Assembly: GCF_040954645.1 (NCBI RefSeq)
Contig: NC_092806.1
Location: 80,076,641-80,140,640, forward strand
DNA: 64,000 nt
Origin: Diabrotica undecimpunctata
Lineage: Eukaryota; Arthropoda; Insecta; Coleoptera; Chrysomelidae
Direction: 5' to 3'
Below are positions 43,499-55,944 of this stretch, one piece after another. A model generated the notes under the pieces. It did no database searches and was not told where the DNA came from. It was given only the letters and a program-made list of their open reading frames with translations. The first letter of the stretch is position 1. Each line of letters begins with the position of its first letter. The position numbers and the translations under genes are program-made.

Positions 43499-46101
43499 GT
43501 ATTAGTGTGATGGCTGCATTTCCCCAAGAGTTATGTATATAAATCTAAGACTAAATAAGAGATACAATCTGAAAATAATCCAGGTATACGCCCCCACCAG
43601 CGATTACGAAGATGAGATTGTTGAAGCCTTCTATGAGGAAATCGAAAGAGCAAAAAGCAGGAACCGGCCCATTACAATCTGATAATGGGAGATTTTAACG
43701 GGAAACTCGGAAGGAAAAAGGACGAACAAGAAGTAGCAATCGGAGATTTTGGAATCGGAGTAAGAAACGAAAGAGGCGAAATACTTACCAACTTTCTACT
43801 GCAACACAAACTGTATGCAATGAACACCTTTTTTAAGAAGAAACAGAGTAGAAAATGGACGTGGGTTAGTCCAGATGGAAGAACTAAGAGCGAATATGAT
43901 TATATAATAACAGACAAAAAGCAAATTATTCAAGATGTCACTGTACTTAATAAACTATCAGTAGGAAGCGACCACAGACCAGTAAGAGCTAGAATAACGA
44001 TAAACCTACAAAAAGAAAGAGCAAAGATGATAAACAGTGGCAAACGCATAGTTTGGAATTCACCAAATCAGCCAGAAGCGTACATAAAAAATATAGCGGA
44101 AACTTTACAGAGTAATAATCCCAAACCTCTAAGTATCGACGATCATAATAAATTAATTACAGACTCGGTTAGAAACGCACAACTCAAATTTTGCAAGAAA
44201 AATTACAACAAAAGTGAAAAGATTAGCAAAGACACAAAAGCTCTCATGGAAATACGACGAAACCTAAGCGAGAAAGAAAAGGGAAACAAAGAAGAATATA
44301 GAAAACTAAATAAAAGAATTTCAGCGGATATTAGAAGAGATATAAGAAGATATAATACTAATGTAATTACTCAAACAGTAGAAAAGAACAAAGGTTTAAA
44401 GATAATGAAAAGAGAACTCACACAAAGTAAAAAAGAAATATACAAGCTAGAAGATAAAGACGGAAAGGCAACAACAGATAAACAAAACATTCTGAAAATA
44501 ACTAGAGAGTTTTATAAAGACCTCTATACCAGCCAAAGATCACAAGAAAATTTACCGACACGAGTAAAGACTCTCATAAATCAGGGATCGGAAATACTTT
44601 TACCCATTACTGTGTCAGAAGTAAGATCAGCTTTAAAGGAAATGAAGAACCATCGATCGCCTGGTGACGATGGACTCGTTATTGAGGCAATAAAAGCAGG
44701 AGGAGAAATTCTATTAAAATCAGTAAGCGAACTGTTTAATAAATGCTTACATGCGGGTACGATTCCTAAAGACTGGAACAATGCAGTGATAGTCTTGTTA
44801 CACAAAAAAGGTGATATTACTAAATTAGAAAATTATAGATCCATCAGCCTCTTGACACATATGTATAAACTCTTTATGAAAATCTTAACAAAGAGACTAA
44901 CACCTAAACTTGATTTCTATCAGCCCAAAGAACAGACAGGCTTTAGGAGAGGATATGGCACAAATGACCATTTGCACACCATAAAGATCTTAATTGAAAA
45001 ATGCATCGAGTACAACATACCACTGGTTCTTGCATTTGTCGATTACGAGAAGGCTTTTGATACTGTAGAGTTTGAAACCGTACTGGAAGCCCTAAATCAA
45101 AGCCGAATAGATTACAGGTACACGTCACTAATCAAAAACATCTACGAGAACGCTACATCAAGTATACGACTACACGAAGACACAGAAAAATTCAGCTTAG
45201 GTCGAGGAGTAAGACAAGGAGACAATATTTCACCAAAATTGTTCACGGCAGCTCTAGAGTCAATATTTAAGAACACCCAATGGCAAGATATGGGCATCAA
45301 TATAGATGGAGAAAGATTAAATCATCTGAGGTTTGCAGATGATGTCGTATTAATCGCAGATAACTTACAGGATACGGTTTCTATGCTACATTCGCTTAAA
45401 AGTCTGTCTGAAAGAGCAGGATTAAAGATAAACTTTGAGAAAACTAAACTTATGACAAATCTCGTAATGAGTGGAAATATAACTATCGACAATAATACCA
45501 TACAACAAACAGACACTTACAAATATCTGGGACACGAGATCAAAATAAACAGAGACAATCAAACAAATGAAATACAGAGGCGAATAGGCCTGACATGGGC
45601 AGCATTTGGCAAACTAAGCCATATTCTAAAAAGTTCAATTCCCATGTGTCTCAAGCGAAAAGTTTATAACCAATGTGTTTTGCCTGTACAAACTTATGGA
45701 GCAGAGACTTTAACACTCACGCAGAAATCTGCGAATAAACTAAGAGTTACACAACGAGCCATGGAACGTGCAATGCTGAATGTGAGCCTCCGAGACCACA
45801 TAACAAACCGACAAATCAGGCAAAGATCAGGAGTTCAAGACGTCATCGAAAGAACCACGAGACTTAAGTGGAACTGGGCAGGACACTTAGCCAGAACACA
45901 AGATGGACGATGGACAAGACGAATTATGGAATGGAGGCCCAGAAATTATAAAAGAAGCCGAGGACGACCACCGACTAGATGGACCGACGACATAAAAAGA
46001 GTAGCGGGAAACTGGCTACAAGCGGCCCAGTGTAGAGAACACTGGAAAGAACTGAGGGAGGCCTATGTCCAGCAGTGGACGGGATTGACTGATTGATGAT
46101 G
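43499..46101 (+). mobile_element. RTE-type non-LTR retrotransposon, 9-bp TSD
   Basis: AATGTGATT flanks both sides (43490-43498 and 46102-46110). It ends with a TGATTGATGATG tail. It is 5'-truncated within the endonuclease. It lies exactly at the junction of array units 1 and 2 and leaves the rest of the junction intact, so it postdates the amplification. Confidence 0.9.
43685..46096 (+). CDS. RTE endonuclease/reverse transcriptase ORF
   Basis: 803 open codons. The endonuclease C-terminal half shows MGDFNGKLG, WTWVSPDGRT, YDYIITD and GSDHRPV. The linker and RT show MKNHRSPGDDGL, YRSISLLTHMYKLFMKIL, GFRRGYGTNDHL, AFVDYEKAFDTV, RGVRQGDNISPKLF and the active site RFADDVVLI. The C-terminus has LPVQTYGAETLTL, WNWAGHLAR and RGRPPTRWTDDIKR. 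The earlier endonuclease part (43528-43680, with VYAPTSDYED) lies one frame off, separated by a single-base shift and stops at about 43681. It is a near-intact RT and fairly young. Confidence 0.9.
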   Translation: MGDFNGKLGRKKDEQEVAIGDFGIGVRNERGEILTNFLLQHKLYAMNTFFKKKQSRKWTWVSPDGRTKSEYDYIITDKKQIIQDVTVLNKLSVGSDHRPVRARITINLQKERAKMINSGKRIVWNSPNQPEAYIKNIAETLQSNNPKPLSIDDHNKLITDSVRNAQLKFCKKNYNKSEKISKDTKALMEIRRNLSEKEKGNKEEYRKLNKRISADIRRDIRRYNTNVITQTVEKNKGLKIMKRELTQSKKEIYKLEDKDGKATTDKQNILKITREFYKDLYTSQRSQENLPTRVKTLINQGSEILLPITVSEVRSALKEMKNHRSPGDDGLVIEAIKAGGEILLKSVSELFNKCLHAGTIPKDWNNAVIVLLHKKGDITKLENYRSISLLTHMYKLFMKILTKRLTPKLDFYQPKEQTGFRRGYGTNDHLHTIKILIEKCIEYNIPLVLAFVDYEKAFDTVEFETVLEALNQSRIDYRYTSLIKNIYENATSSIRLHEDTEKFSLGRGVRQGDNISPKLFTAALESIFKNTQWQDMGINIDGERLNHLRFADDVVLIADNLQDTVSMLHSLKSLSERAGLKINFEKTKLMTNLVMSGNITIDNNTIQQTDTYKYLGHEIKINRDNQTNEIQRRIGLTWAAFGKLSHILKSSIPMCLKRKVYNQCVLPVQTYGAETLTLTQKSANKLRVTQRAMERAMLNVSLRDHITNRQIRQRSGVQDVIERTTRLKWNWAGHLARTQDGRWTRRIMEWRPRNYKRSRGRPPTRWTDDIKRVAGNWLQAAQCREHWKELREAYVQQWTGLTD

Positions 46102-46552
46102 AATGTGATTTTAAAAAAAATTAAAATTTGAAAATGTGTATATTTACTCAAAATCATTAATGCAACCAAAGTACAAATATTTAGAAACTTTGCTAGAACC
46201 AATTAAAGGAATAGGATATTATACTTACAGTGGAAGTACGGATATAATGCACCCATCTGAAGCGAAGCCCAATTCAATTTTTATCTTTGATGATGTTGCT
46301 TGTGACAACCAAGATGTTATTCGAGAATACTTTAGCATGTCTCGACATTCTCAGGTGGATCCATTTTATTTGAGTCAGAGTTATGCAAAAATACCTAAAC
46401 ACCTTATAAGAGCAGTATTGGTGTTTCTTCCGAACTATAAGGTTGGATCGTGAAGCGCGCTTAATTACATTTTGCTCGAATCTAGGCAGGTTTGTTTTGG
46501 TTTGTTATTTCATAAATTCATAGATAAGGTAAGTACAAGTTTAAAATTTTAT

Positions 46553-47871
46553 AATGAGTAACTCCTCCGACGGGGATGCTTCCCCGTCTGGAAAAGACCC
46601 ACCAGATGGAAACGGTAGGCAAAACGAAATGGAAGTTGATAACAAAATATATAATTTAGACAACAAATATGTTTCGACTGACATAGGACCGTACTATATT
46701 GTTGTAGAACCAGTCGATAAAAATAGTCGATAATCAGCGGTAAAAGTTGGTCATTATCTATTTAAACATACTACTTTTAATAAAGATGTTATTGATAGGT
46801 AGAAATAAAGTAAAAATTATTTTTAAGACTTATAATATCGCAAATGCTATTATAGAACATAAATTAATAAAAGATAATAATTTGATCGCTTATATACCTA
46901 TATTTTTTAACCATAAAAAGGCAATTATTAGAGAGGTTGACACTTTTTTGACCGAAAAGTATATATTGGAGAATATTGAAAGTGAGCAAAAAGTTGTAGA
47001 AGTAAAAAGAATGAAACGTAAGATTATTGATTCCGATAATGAGACACAGTTTGTCCCAAGACAGATTATCGTGTTTAGGAAATTTTTAGGAAATAATTTG
47101 CCAAAATATGTTAAAATTGATTTAGTGAGATTTGCTGTTGAGCCATACATATATCCTGTCGTACAGTGTTTTAAGTGCCTTCGATATGGTCATACAGCAA
47201 AATACTGCAGAAGCACTATGACTAAATGTAAAAAATGTGGTCAAAACCATGATGAAAATGACGATATCGAATGCACTTCTAACGCTTATTGCATATACTG
47301 TGAAACGCATGACCATCAGTCCATATCAAAAAATTGCCCGAAATACCAGGAACAATTAAAAATTAAAAAGATCATGTCTGAAAAAAATGTATCATTTAAA
47401 GAAGCTGAAGGTATTGTAAGAAATCCGTCTTACGCTAAAATAGTAACACATAATAATTTTGATATTTTAAATAACCTAAATAATTTCCCTGAGCTGAATG
47501 GTAATATTGATACGAACAATTCCTCTTCCACGAGTAATAAAAATTGGGTACCACGTCCTCATTTCCAACAGCCGAAAAAGCGTAAAGTAAGTTCGCCACT
47601 TTCAGTTAATAAACCCCCTTCATTTAAACTTAAAAATAGCGCACCAGATCCTGTTATTCCTAATCCACACAGGGAAGCCTTCCAGTCATACAAAGAAAAA
47701 TTAGAATTACAGATCCTGCAGAAACTTCCTTGTATTTTTGAAAATATGTTAAAAAAATTTAATTTAGTAAACCCAGATCCACTAGTTATTCAGGAAACAC
47801 AAACAGAACTCAAAAAAATATTAGGTACAATACAATATAGTGATAGTGATAGTGATGAAAATTATTATTAA
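46553..47871 (+). pseudogene. I-type ORF1 (Gag-like, zinc knuckles)
   Basis: The likely start is the ATG at 46553 (MSNSSDGDASPSGKDPPDG). Frameshifts near 46735 and 46790 break the N-terminal part; from about 46800 the frame is open to 47871. RNA-binding knuckles are CFKCLRYGHTAKYC, CKKCGQNHDENDDIEC and CIYCETHDHQSISKNC. An acidic SDSDSDENYY tail ends it, 4 bases before ORF2. It would coat the RNA during retrotransposition. Confidence 0.8.
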
Positions 47872-47875
47872 GTAG

Positions 47876-50800
47876 ATGATAAATATATTGCAATGGAATT
47901 GTAATTCCATTACTAAAAATAAAGCTAATCTTGCTAATTTTCTTAACCATTACTCCATTAAATTTGATTTAATTATACTTAATGAAACTTGGTTATCTAA
48001 AAAGAAAATATTTCATTTACCAACTTACAATCTAGTACATGTAGACAGAACTGATGGATTTGGAGGCACTGCTATACTTATCAAAGATTCCCTATCCTAT
48101 CATGAAATTTCAATCCGTAAAAACTTTAATTCCAAAATAGAAGTATGCGCAGCATATATCGATGAATTTAAGATATCCTTAGCCTCCATTTATAAATCTC
48201 CCAAAATAAAAGCAACTAAGACTGACTGGAGTAATCTTTTTTCACAACTACAGGGTGATGTCATTATATGCGGTGACTTTAACTGTCATCACAGCCTTTG
48301 GGGTTCTACAATAGATAATTCACAAGGAAATCGACTTGTAGAGGCTATAGACGAAACTAACCTGATTATTTTAAACGACGGACGACCTACTAAGATAGTC
48401 AGGCCCAACGAACGACCTTCTGCCATAGATCTTACTTTTATCTCACCTAGTCTTTTAAGTTACTCAGAATGGAATCCTCTAAATGATACACTTGGTTCCG
48501 ACCATCTCCCTATCCATATTAATATATCTCGGGAATATATCCCCACTAACAAAACACCCTCTAGAAAATGGATTGAATCCTCAGCTGACTGGACGCTTTT
48601 TCAAAACCTAATTGAAACACAAATTTATAACAATAACAGCAATAATAATTCCTTTGAATTTTTCATGAAAATAATAAATGATGCAGCATCTAAGTCAATG
48701 AAATCTCGTTCAGGTAAAAGTAAAAAACCTCCAAATCCTATTTGGTGGGATAATGAATGCACCTTAATTGTTAATAATAGGAAAGATGCATATCTGCAAT
48801 ATAAAAATACCACGAATTACGAAAATTATCTCAAATTCAAGCATATTCAGGCCAAAGCTAAATTACTTTTCAAACAAAAACAACAATTATGCTGGAAAAA
48901 TTTTATTAATAAATTAAATAAAAATACCCCAATTTTAAAAATTTGGAGTTTTATAAAAAAAATATCTAACAAGAACTCAACTTTTAAAAAACATCCTATA
49001 TCTGAAGAACTAATAAACCAAATTTTTGATATTGTAGCACCTAGTTTTGTCCCAAATATGCTTGAAGGACCGAAAGAGAACATTGTCAGCCAGTATATGG
49101 ATGCATCTTTTGATACAACGGAATTTGAAGCTGCAATTAAGACCTCTAGATGTACTGCTCCGGGTAATGATTTTGTTACATATGACATTATTAAAAATCT
49201 CCCCCAAGTTGCTAAAGAATTTATAATAAATATATACAATGATTGATGGGTGAATGCAAACTATATCGAGCAACTTAAACAAATTACCATTTGTTTAATT
49301 TTAAAACCAACTAAAGATAAAAATATGCCTTCTTCTTATCGCCCTATATCTTTAATGTCATGTATAACTAAAACATTTGAAAGAATGATAAAAACAAGAC
49401 TGGAGTGGTACATAGAGTATAACAATATTTTACCTAGTACTCAATATGGTTTTAGAAGGGGATATGGTACTTTGGATGCAGTAACTCATTTAGTAAATGA
49501 CATCCAAATTACTTTTTCTGGTAACAAGTATCTAGCTTGTTTATTCCTAGATATAAAAGGGGCTTACGACTCTGTAAATATAAATATACTTAAACAAAAA
49601 ATGATTAGTATTGGTCTTAGTGAAACGACTGCCATAAATATATTACAACTATATTTTTCTAGACATGTCTATATTAGAGATCATAGAAATGTATTACATG
49701 GTCCAAGGATTGTTTATCATGGGTTACCACAGGGATCAGTACTTAGCCCTATACTATTTAATATATATTCTGCCAATATTCATTCACTATTTCATAACTC
49801 CGTAAATTGCATACATTATGCAGATGATATATGTATATACACCATCCAAAATAGTTATGAAGCATGCACGGAAGCTCTTGAGAATATTATGCATAAGGTA
49901 CGTATATGGACAGAAGAAACACGTATGACACTTTCAACAGAAAAATGCTCTATCATGTTTTTTACCAGGCATAGACTACGTGCTCCAGAGAGATTAACTC
50001 TGTGTGGACGTACCCTGTCGGTAGTTAAAGAGTTTAAGTATTTAGGTATTATTGTTGACACCAAGTTACTATGGTCGAGCCACATAAGTCACTTAATAAA
50101 AAAATGTGAGAAAGGCTACAATCTACTTAGGTGTGTAACAAATCGAAGTTGGGGTGCAGCTCCTGGTATAGCTTTATTATTTTATAGAGCCTACGTGCGT
50201 TCTATCATTGACTATGGATGTTGTTTATACGGATCCTCTTGTAATACCAATCTAAACAAAATAAACAGAGTTCAATATAAATGTCGTAGAACTTGCATCG
50301 GTGGGATGGTATCATCACCGGTGAAAGCAATACTGGCAGAGTGTAATGAGTTACCTTTGGACTTACGTCGGCAACGGTTATCACAAAAATATCTTTTAAA
50401 ACTAAAATCCCTTGAGTCAAACATGATCAACAAATTAAGTGATATTGCAAAAGAAGACCTAACAAACCGCTATTGGAAACTAAAAAATTCTCCCCCACTT
50501 GCAGAAGCTTTTGTTGAGACTAATGCTTATCACATTTCTTTTAGTAAAAATAAAAAATTGCTTATGTATAATATACCCTTTAGATCACTAATAAAACCAC
50601 ACAGAGTTATAATACCCCATTATACAGAATATGATCATATAAACCATACCCTTTTAAAATCTATATTGGATGGATTAGTCAATAAAATATTTATATATAC
50701 AGATGGATCTAAAACAAAACACGGAGTTGGTTGTGGAGTTATTATTCAAAATACAAAACAATCATTTATGTTTAAATTGCCATCAATATGCAGCATATAT

Positions 50801-51541
50801 ACTGCTGAACTTATAGCAATTTTGAAGGGCATTACTTGGTTAATATCAAATAATTTACGAGAGGGGGTAATACTAACTGATTCTAAGTCAGCCTTGGAGT
50901 CAATAAAAAGTATACAATTTGAAAGAATGAAATGCCCTATATTATGCAATTTAAAAAAATTGATAGCAGAATTAAATATAACATTTGTATGGGTCAAAGG
51001 CGATATAGGTATACTAGGTAATGAAAAAGCTGATAGTTTGGCCAAGGAGGCAGTACAAAACGGAGTTCATTGTAATATTTGTAGAATACGTGACATCTCT
51101 AATTTGATTAAAAATAAAATAATGTTAAAATGGGAACGACAGTGGGAAAACGTTGTAGAGAACTCACAAAATACGTATTTTAAAATACATCCAACCCTAC
51201 CATCTCCACCCCAATATATTTTCAACTATTCCACGTCAAAATTCTTTTCGGCAAGTGTTTTTCGACTTAAAACGAATCATGGGCGATTTCCATCGCACCT
51301 TGCTAAGCTGGGCATTATACAGTCATCGGCCTGTAGTTGTGATCAGAACTCTTACGGAGATCTCAACCATATATTCTTCGGTTGCAAAAAACATGTAAAA
51401 AAATCAGGTGATTTAATTCGTAAACTAATTAAAATGAAATATTTTCTTCCATTAAATCTATCACACATTTTATTAACTGCCAATAGAAACACTTTAGAAC
51501 TTCTAGTAAATTTTATTAAAGAAGTAAAAATAGAAATTTAA
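47876..51541 (+). pseudogene. I-type ORF2: endonuclease, RT, RNase H, with one in-frame TGA
   Basis: About 1221 codons in a single frame, interrupted only by a TGA at 49244-49246. Endonuclease: ILQWNCNSI, LILNETWLS, ICGDFNCHHSLWGS and LGSDHLPIHI. RT: SYRPISLMSC, YGFRRGYGTLDAVTHL, LFLDIKGAYDSV, GLPQGSVLSPILFNIY and the active site HYADDICIY. RNase H: IYTDGSKTKHGVGCG, YTAELIAIL, LTDSKSALESI and GNEKADSLAKEA. A Cys/His-type end follows (CSCDQNSYGDLNHIFFGC). Both halves of the frame are otherwise open, so the stop is recent. Confidence 0.92.
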
Positions 51542-51636
51542 AGCGGCATAACCCTCAACTTTGTATTCATATTATAAGAAAAGTTCTGTATACAACTTTC
51601 TGTGGCAAATGGACTTGATTCCGTGCCATTATCCTT

Positions 51637-51638
<2 letters not shown>

Positions 51639-51680
<42 letters not shown>
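51639..51680. repeat. (CA)n microsatellite, 3' tail of the I-type element
   Basis: About 20 CA units running directly into the target duplication. Confidence 0.95.
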
Positions 51681-51684
<4 letters not shown>

Positions 51685-52109
51685 TATAAGAGACAATGCA
51701 AATATTTTAATTGTATTCAAACAAGACGATTTAAACCTAAAACACATTTACAATGACCACGTCGGAACAGATATGACTTTTGAAGATTTAAAAAAAATAT
51801 GTTCGATATGCTGGAAAGAGAATTATGGATTCTTATCAATTTTTAAAGACAGTGAAATAAAGAATGGTCGATATAGAAAAAAAATTGATCAATATTTTTT
51901 ATTAGAATAAAAGTTGTAAGTAATAAATAAATAAAGAGATATTATTAAAAAGTATTTTATTATAATCTATAAAAATATATACACAGATATACATACAAAA
52001 ATATTTTCCTCTCGCTTAATCTTCATTCCAATACCAACACATATTTGAAATGAAATATATACTAGTTACCTTTTTTTCTAGTGGGAAGCAGAAAGCACTT
52101 ACTTGTTTA

Positions 52110-52867
52110 TTATATCCTTTGACTTAGAAAATGATCTATATTCAGATCATCCTCATCACATTCTTCTTCTATATGTACTATTATACTTGGAGGAGGAGGA
52201 ACCGTTCTTTGCTTCTTGCCTGATGTTGAGGCAAGAGCCTCATCCGGTGCCTCTTGTATGTATAGTGGTCTCTTCAACCCAAGTTGCTTTTTTACTTGTT
52301 GATGTCGCTCAAACTCTTCCAATTCATCGTCCAACAAGTTAAATCTGTATCGTTTTACGACATTCTCTAAAATTTGGAATTCTTGCTCTGTCTTTACTTT
52401 GGTCCTCATATACCGAACCGGAAGATTCCCAAATTTCTTTTTAAGACTTTTGCTATTGGGTGTATAGCTGAGACTCACAAATATTTTACTTCCCTTAAGA
52501 GACACCTCTTTGACACCATATCTAAAATTTAACGAAATTAAACAATCATAAATAAAAATGTTATTAAAATACGATCATTAGAATAAAAAATACATAGATA
52601 GAATATAGAAAAAAGAAATGAGATAAATTAATAAAATATCAAGAGGTAAAACAAAACAAAATAAAATTATGTATAAAATTATTATAAATATTTAGATAAA
52701 CAATAAAATCAAATGCAAATATGGTGAAATAAACAAGGAAAAAAGTGTATAAATAATAAACTCAATACTTACACAAACAATTCCTTTATAATAAGGAAAG
52801 CCGTTTCAATAGGAAAATGAACCGGATCTTCAGTTAAAATTACCAACTGACATGGTACTGTTGTCAT
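52110..52867 (-). CDS. Two-exon 168-aa Polinton gene, copy 2
   Basis: Exon 1 52867-52773 and exon 2 52521-52110, with the same 251-bp intron and splice sites as copy 1. The N-terminus reads MTTVPCQLVIL. A few substitutions are seen (for example KKQLG for QKQLG). Both frames are open. Confidence 0.65.
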
Positions 52868-53388
52868 TCTTGATGTTGTTTGTTCACTGCTTGCTACTTA
52901 CAATTGGATTAGTCTTAAACGACTGTGTATTTATAACAAGAAACTGATAGAAAAAAAAACAATTTAACATTAAACTGACTTTGTAATTTTAAAACATTGC
53001 AAATAACTTATTTACATCAGAGTTAACCTTTTTGACCCATAAAAATGCAGTCACGTTGAACAACATCTTATTTGCGTCAGATTTGATCTTTTGACCCATA
53101 AAAATGCAGTTACATTGAATAACAACTTATCTGCATCAGATTTGATCTTTCTGACCTCTAAAATACAATCACGTTTAATAACAACTAGTTTGCAGAATTA
53201 TTGATAAATTTAAACTTTTTGATCCTAAAATATAATCACGTTGAATAACAAGTTACAGAAATACGTCAATTGATTTTTTTTTACTGGATAAGTATAAATT
53301 GGAGAGCATCCTAATATTTGGATTTTATTTGTGCATTCGAGAGTTACCAAGTTAAGTTGAACCAGTTACTAGTGAAAAAAAAAAAAAA

Positions 53389-53970
53389 ATGAGTCAGCAA
53401 GTAGTCGATGAACTTTCCAACCAGATTGTAGAGAAGATGGAATCGGTAAGTAGATTAATTAAGAGAAAATCTGATTTACGAAACGTAATAAGATATTTGA
53501 AAAAACAAATTTTTATTTTGAATAAATGTTTAAAGAATAGGGTTTCTTGTGTTAAAAATTTTCACTATATAGAAGCAAATTTAACTATTCTTAAAACATA
53601 TCTTGAAAACTTTAAGAACAGACTAAATGCTAGAAAAACTCTTAAAAGGTGTTTATTGTGGCAGGATGTGGAATCTTGTTGTAATAGTAGAATAAGAACA
53701 GGGCTAGTAGTCAATTTAAAATATAAAGAACCCAAAATATTTTTGGAAAAAGCTTTTAGGAGTTTTTCAATTTAAATTAGAAAAAGTTTGTTGTCGTGTC
53801 TTTTAAAAGTTAATTTGATTTTATATGGTGTTTTTATCAAACCACAAAATGGTGAAACCTCTATTAAACATTTTTCAACCAAAAATGTAACAATTGACCA
53901 AAATACAGACCTCAAGGATTGGTATAAAATTAATTGTATTAATGTGATTTTAAAAAAAATTAAAATTTGA
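53389..53970 (+). CDS. Coiled-coil Polinton gene, copy 2, with internal TAA
   Basis: The ATG at 53389 opens 128 codons to a TAA at 53773-53775, ending FLEKAFRSFSI. The same frame is open again for 65 codons to 53970 (IRKSLLSCLLKVN, then YGVFIKPQNGET). The downstream part has protein-like composition, and the same stop is found in copies 1-3, so either the stop predates the amplification or it is the real end. The last codons are set by the array junction. Preceded by a 14-base A run and a TATA box. Confidence 0.55.
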
Positions 53971-53974
53971 AAAT

Positions 53975-54469
53975 GTGTATATTTACTCAAAATCATTAAT
54001 GCAACCAAAGTACAAATATTTAGAAACTTTGCTAGAACCAATTAAAGGAATAGGATATTATACTTACAGTGGAAGTACGGATATAATGCACCCATCTGAA
54101 GCGAAGCCCAATTCAATTTTTATCTTTGATGATGTTGCTTGTGACAACCAAGATGTTATTCGAGAATACTTTAGCATGTCTCGACATTCTCAGGTGGATC
54201 CATTTTATTTGAGTCAGAGTTATGCAAAAATACCTAAACACCTTATAAGAGACAATGCAAATATTTTAATTGTATTCAAACAAGACGATTTAAACCTAAA
54301 ACACATTTACAATGACCACGTCGGAACAGATATGACTTTTGAAGATTTAAAAAAAATATGTTCGATATGCTGGAAAGAGAATTATGGATTCTTATCAATT
54401 TTTAAAGACAGTGAAATAAAGAATGGTCGATATAGAAAAAAAATTGATCAATATTTTTTATTAGAATAA
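53975..54469 (+). pseudogene. Truncated ATPase, array copy 3
   Basis: 164 codons starting at a GTG after the junction (YIYSKSLMQPKYKYLETL). It has Walker B (FIFDDVAC) and the C-terminal region but no Walker A, so it cannot bind ATP as the full protein does. Identical in protein to copy 4. The stop overlaps AATAAA. Confidence 0.85.
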
Positions 54470-54668
54470 AAGTTGTAAGTAATAAATAAATAAAGAGATA
54501 TTATTAAAAAGTATTTTATTATAATCTATAAAAATATATACACAGATATACATACAAAAATATTTTCCTCTCGCTCAATCTTCATTCCAATACCAACACA
54601 TATCTGAAATGAAATATATACTAGTTACCTTTTTTTCTAGTGGGAAGCAGAAAGCACTTACTTGTTTA

Positions 54669-55426
54669 TTATGTCCTTTGACTTAGAAAATGATCTATAT
54701 TCAGATCATCCTCATCACATTCTTCTTCTATATGTACTATTATACTTGGAGGAGGAGGAACCGTTCTTTGCTTCTTGCCTGATGTTGAGGCAAGAGCCTC
54801 ATCCGGTGCCTCTTGTATGTATAGTGGTCTCTTCAACCCAAGTTGCTTTTTTACTTGTTGATGTCGCTCAAACTCTTCCAATTCATCGTCCAACAAGTTA
54901 AATCTGTATCGTTTTACGACATTCTCTAAAATTTGGAATTCTTGCTCTGTCTTTACTTTGGTCCTCATATACCGAACCGGAAGATTCCCAAATTTCTTTT
55001 TAAGACTTTTGCTATTGGGTGTATAGCTGAGACTCACAAATATTTTACTTCCCTTAAGAGACACCTCTTTGACACCATATCTAAAATTTAACGAAATTAA
55101 ACAATCATAAATAAAAATGTTATTAAAATACGATCATTAGAATAAAAAATACATAGATAGAATATAGAAAAAAGAAATGAGATAAATTAATAAAATATCA
55201 AGAGGTAAAACAAAACAAAATAAAATTATGTATAAAATTATTATAAATATTTAGATAAACAATAAAATCAAATGCAAATATGGTGAAATAAACAAGGAAA
55301 AAAGTGTATAAATAATAAACTCAATACTTACACAAACAATTCCTTTATAATAAGGAAAGCCGTTTCAATAGGAAAATGAATCGGATCTTCAGTTAAAATT
55401 ACCAACTGACATGGTACTGTTGTCAT
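54669..55426 (-). CDS. Two-exon 168-aa Polinton gene, copy 3
   Basis: Exon 1 55426-55332 and exon 2 55080-54669; nearly identical to copy 2, with the same intron and splice sites. Confidence 0.65.
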
Positions 55427-55944
55427 TCTTGATGTTGTTTGTTCACTGCTTGCTACTTACAATTGGATTAGTCTTAAACGACTGTGTATTTATAACAAGA
55501 AACTGATAGAAAAAAAAACAATTTAACATTAAACTGACTTTGTAATTTTAAAACATTGCAAATAACTTATTTACATCAGAGTTAACCTTTTTGACCCATA
55601 AAAATGCAGTCACGTTGAACAACATCTTATTTGCGTCAGATTTGATCTTTTGACCCATAAAAATGCAGTTACATTGAATAACAACTTATCTGCATCAGAT
55701 TTGATCTTTCTGACCTCTAAAATACAATCACGTTTAATAACAACTAGTTTGCAGAATTATTGATAAATTTAAACTTTTTGATCCTAAAATATAATCACGT
55801 TGAATAACAAGTTACAGAAATACGTCAATTGATTTTTTTTTACTGGATAAGTATAAATTGGAGAGCATCCTAATATTTGGATTTTATTTGTGCATTCGAG
55901 AGTTACCAAGTTAAGTTGAACCAGTTACTAGTGAAAAAAAAAAA

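Larger units (their letters stand above)
46413..51678 (+). mobile_element. I-type non-LTR retrotransposon with (CA)n tail, 14-bp TSD
   Basis: It carries a zinc-knuckle ORF1, an APE endonuclease, RT and RNase H, and ends in a (CA)n run (51639-51678). The 14-bp target duplication ACACCTTATAAGAG sits in the ATPase gene. The RNase H domain places it in the I superfamily. It is nearly full length and lightly damaged. Confidence 0.92.
46120..51910 (+). pseudogene. Truncated ATPase, array copy 2, split by an I-type element
   Basis: ATPase C-terminal half without Walker A, in two pieces: 46120-46412 (through SQSYAKIPKHLI) and 51679-51910. The 14 bases ACACCTTATAAGAG are duplicated at the break (46399-46412, 51679-51692). 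Walker B (FIFDDVAC) is kept. Confidence 0.85.
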
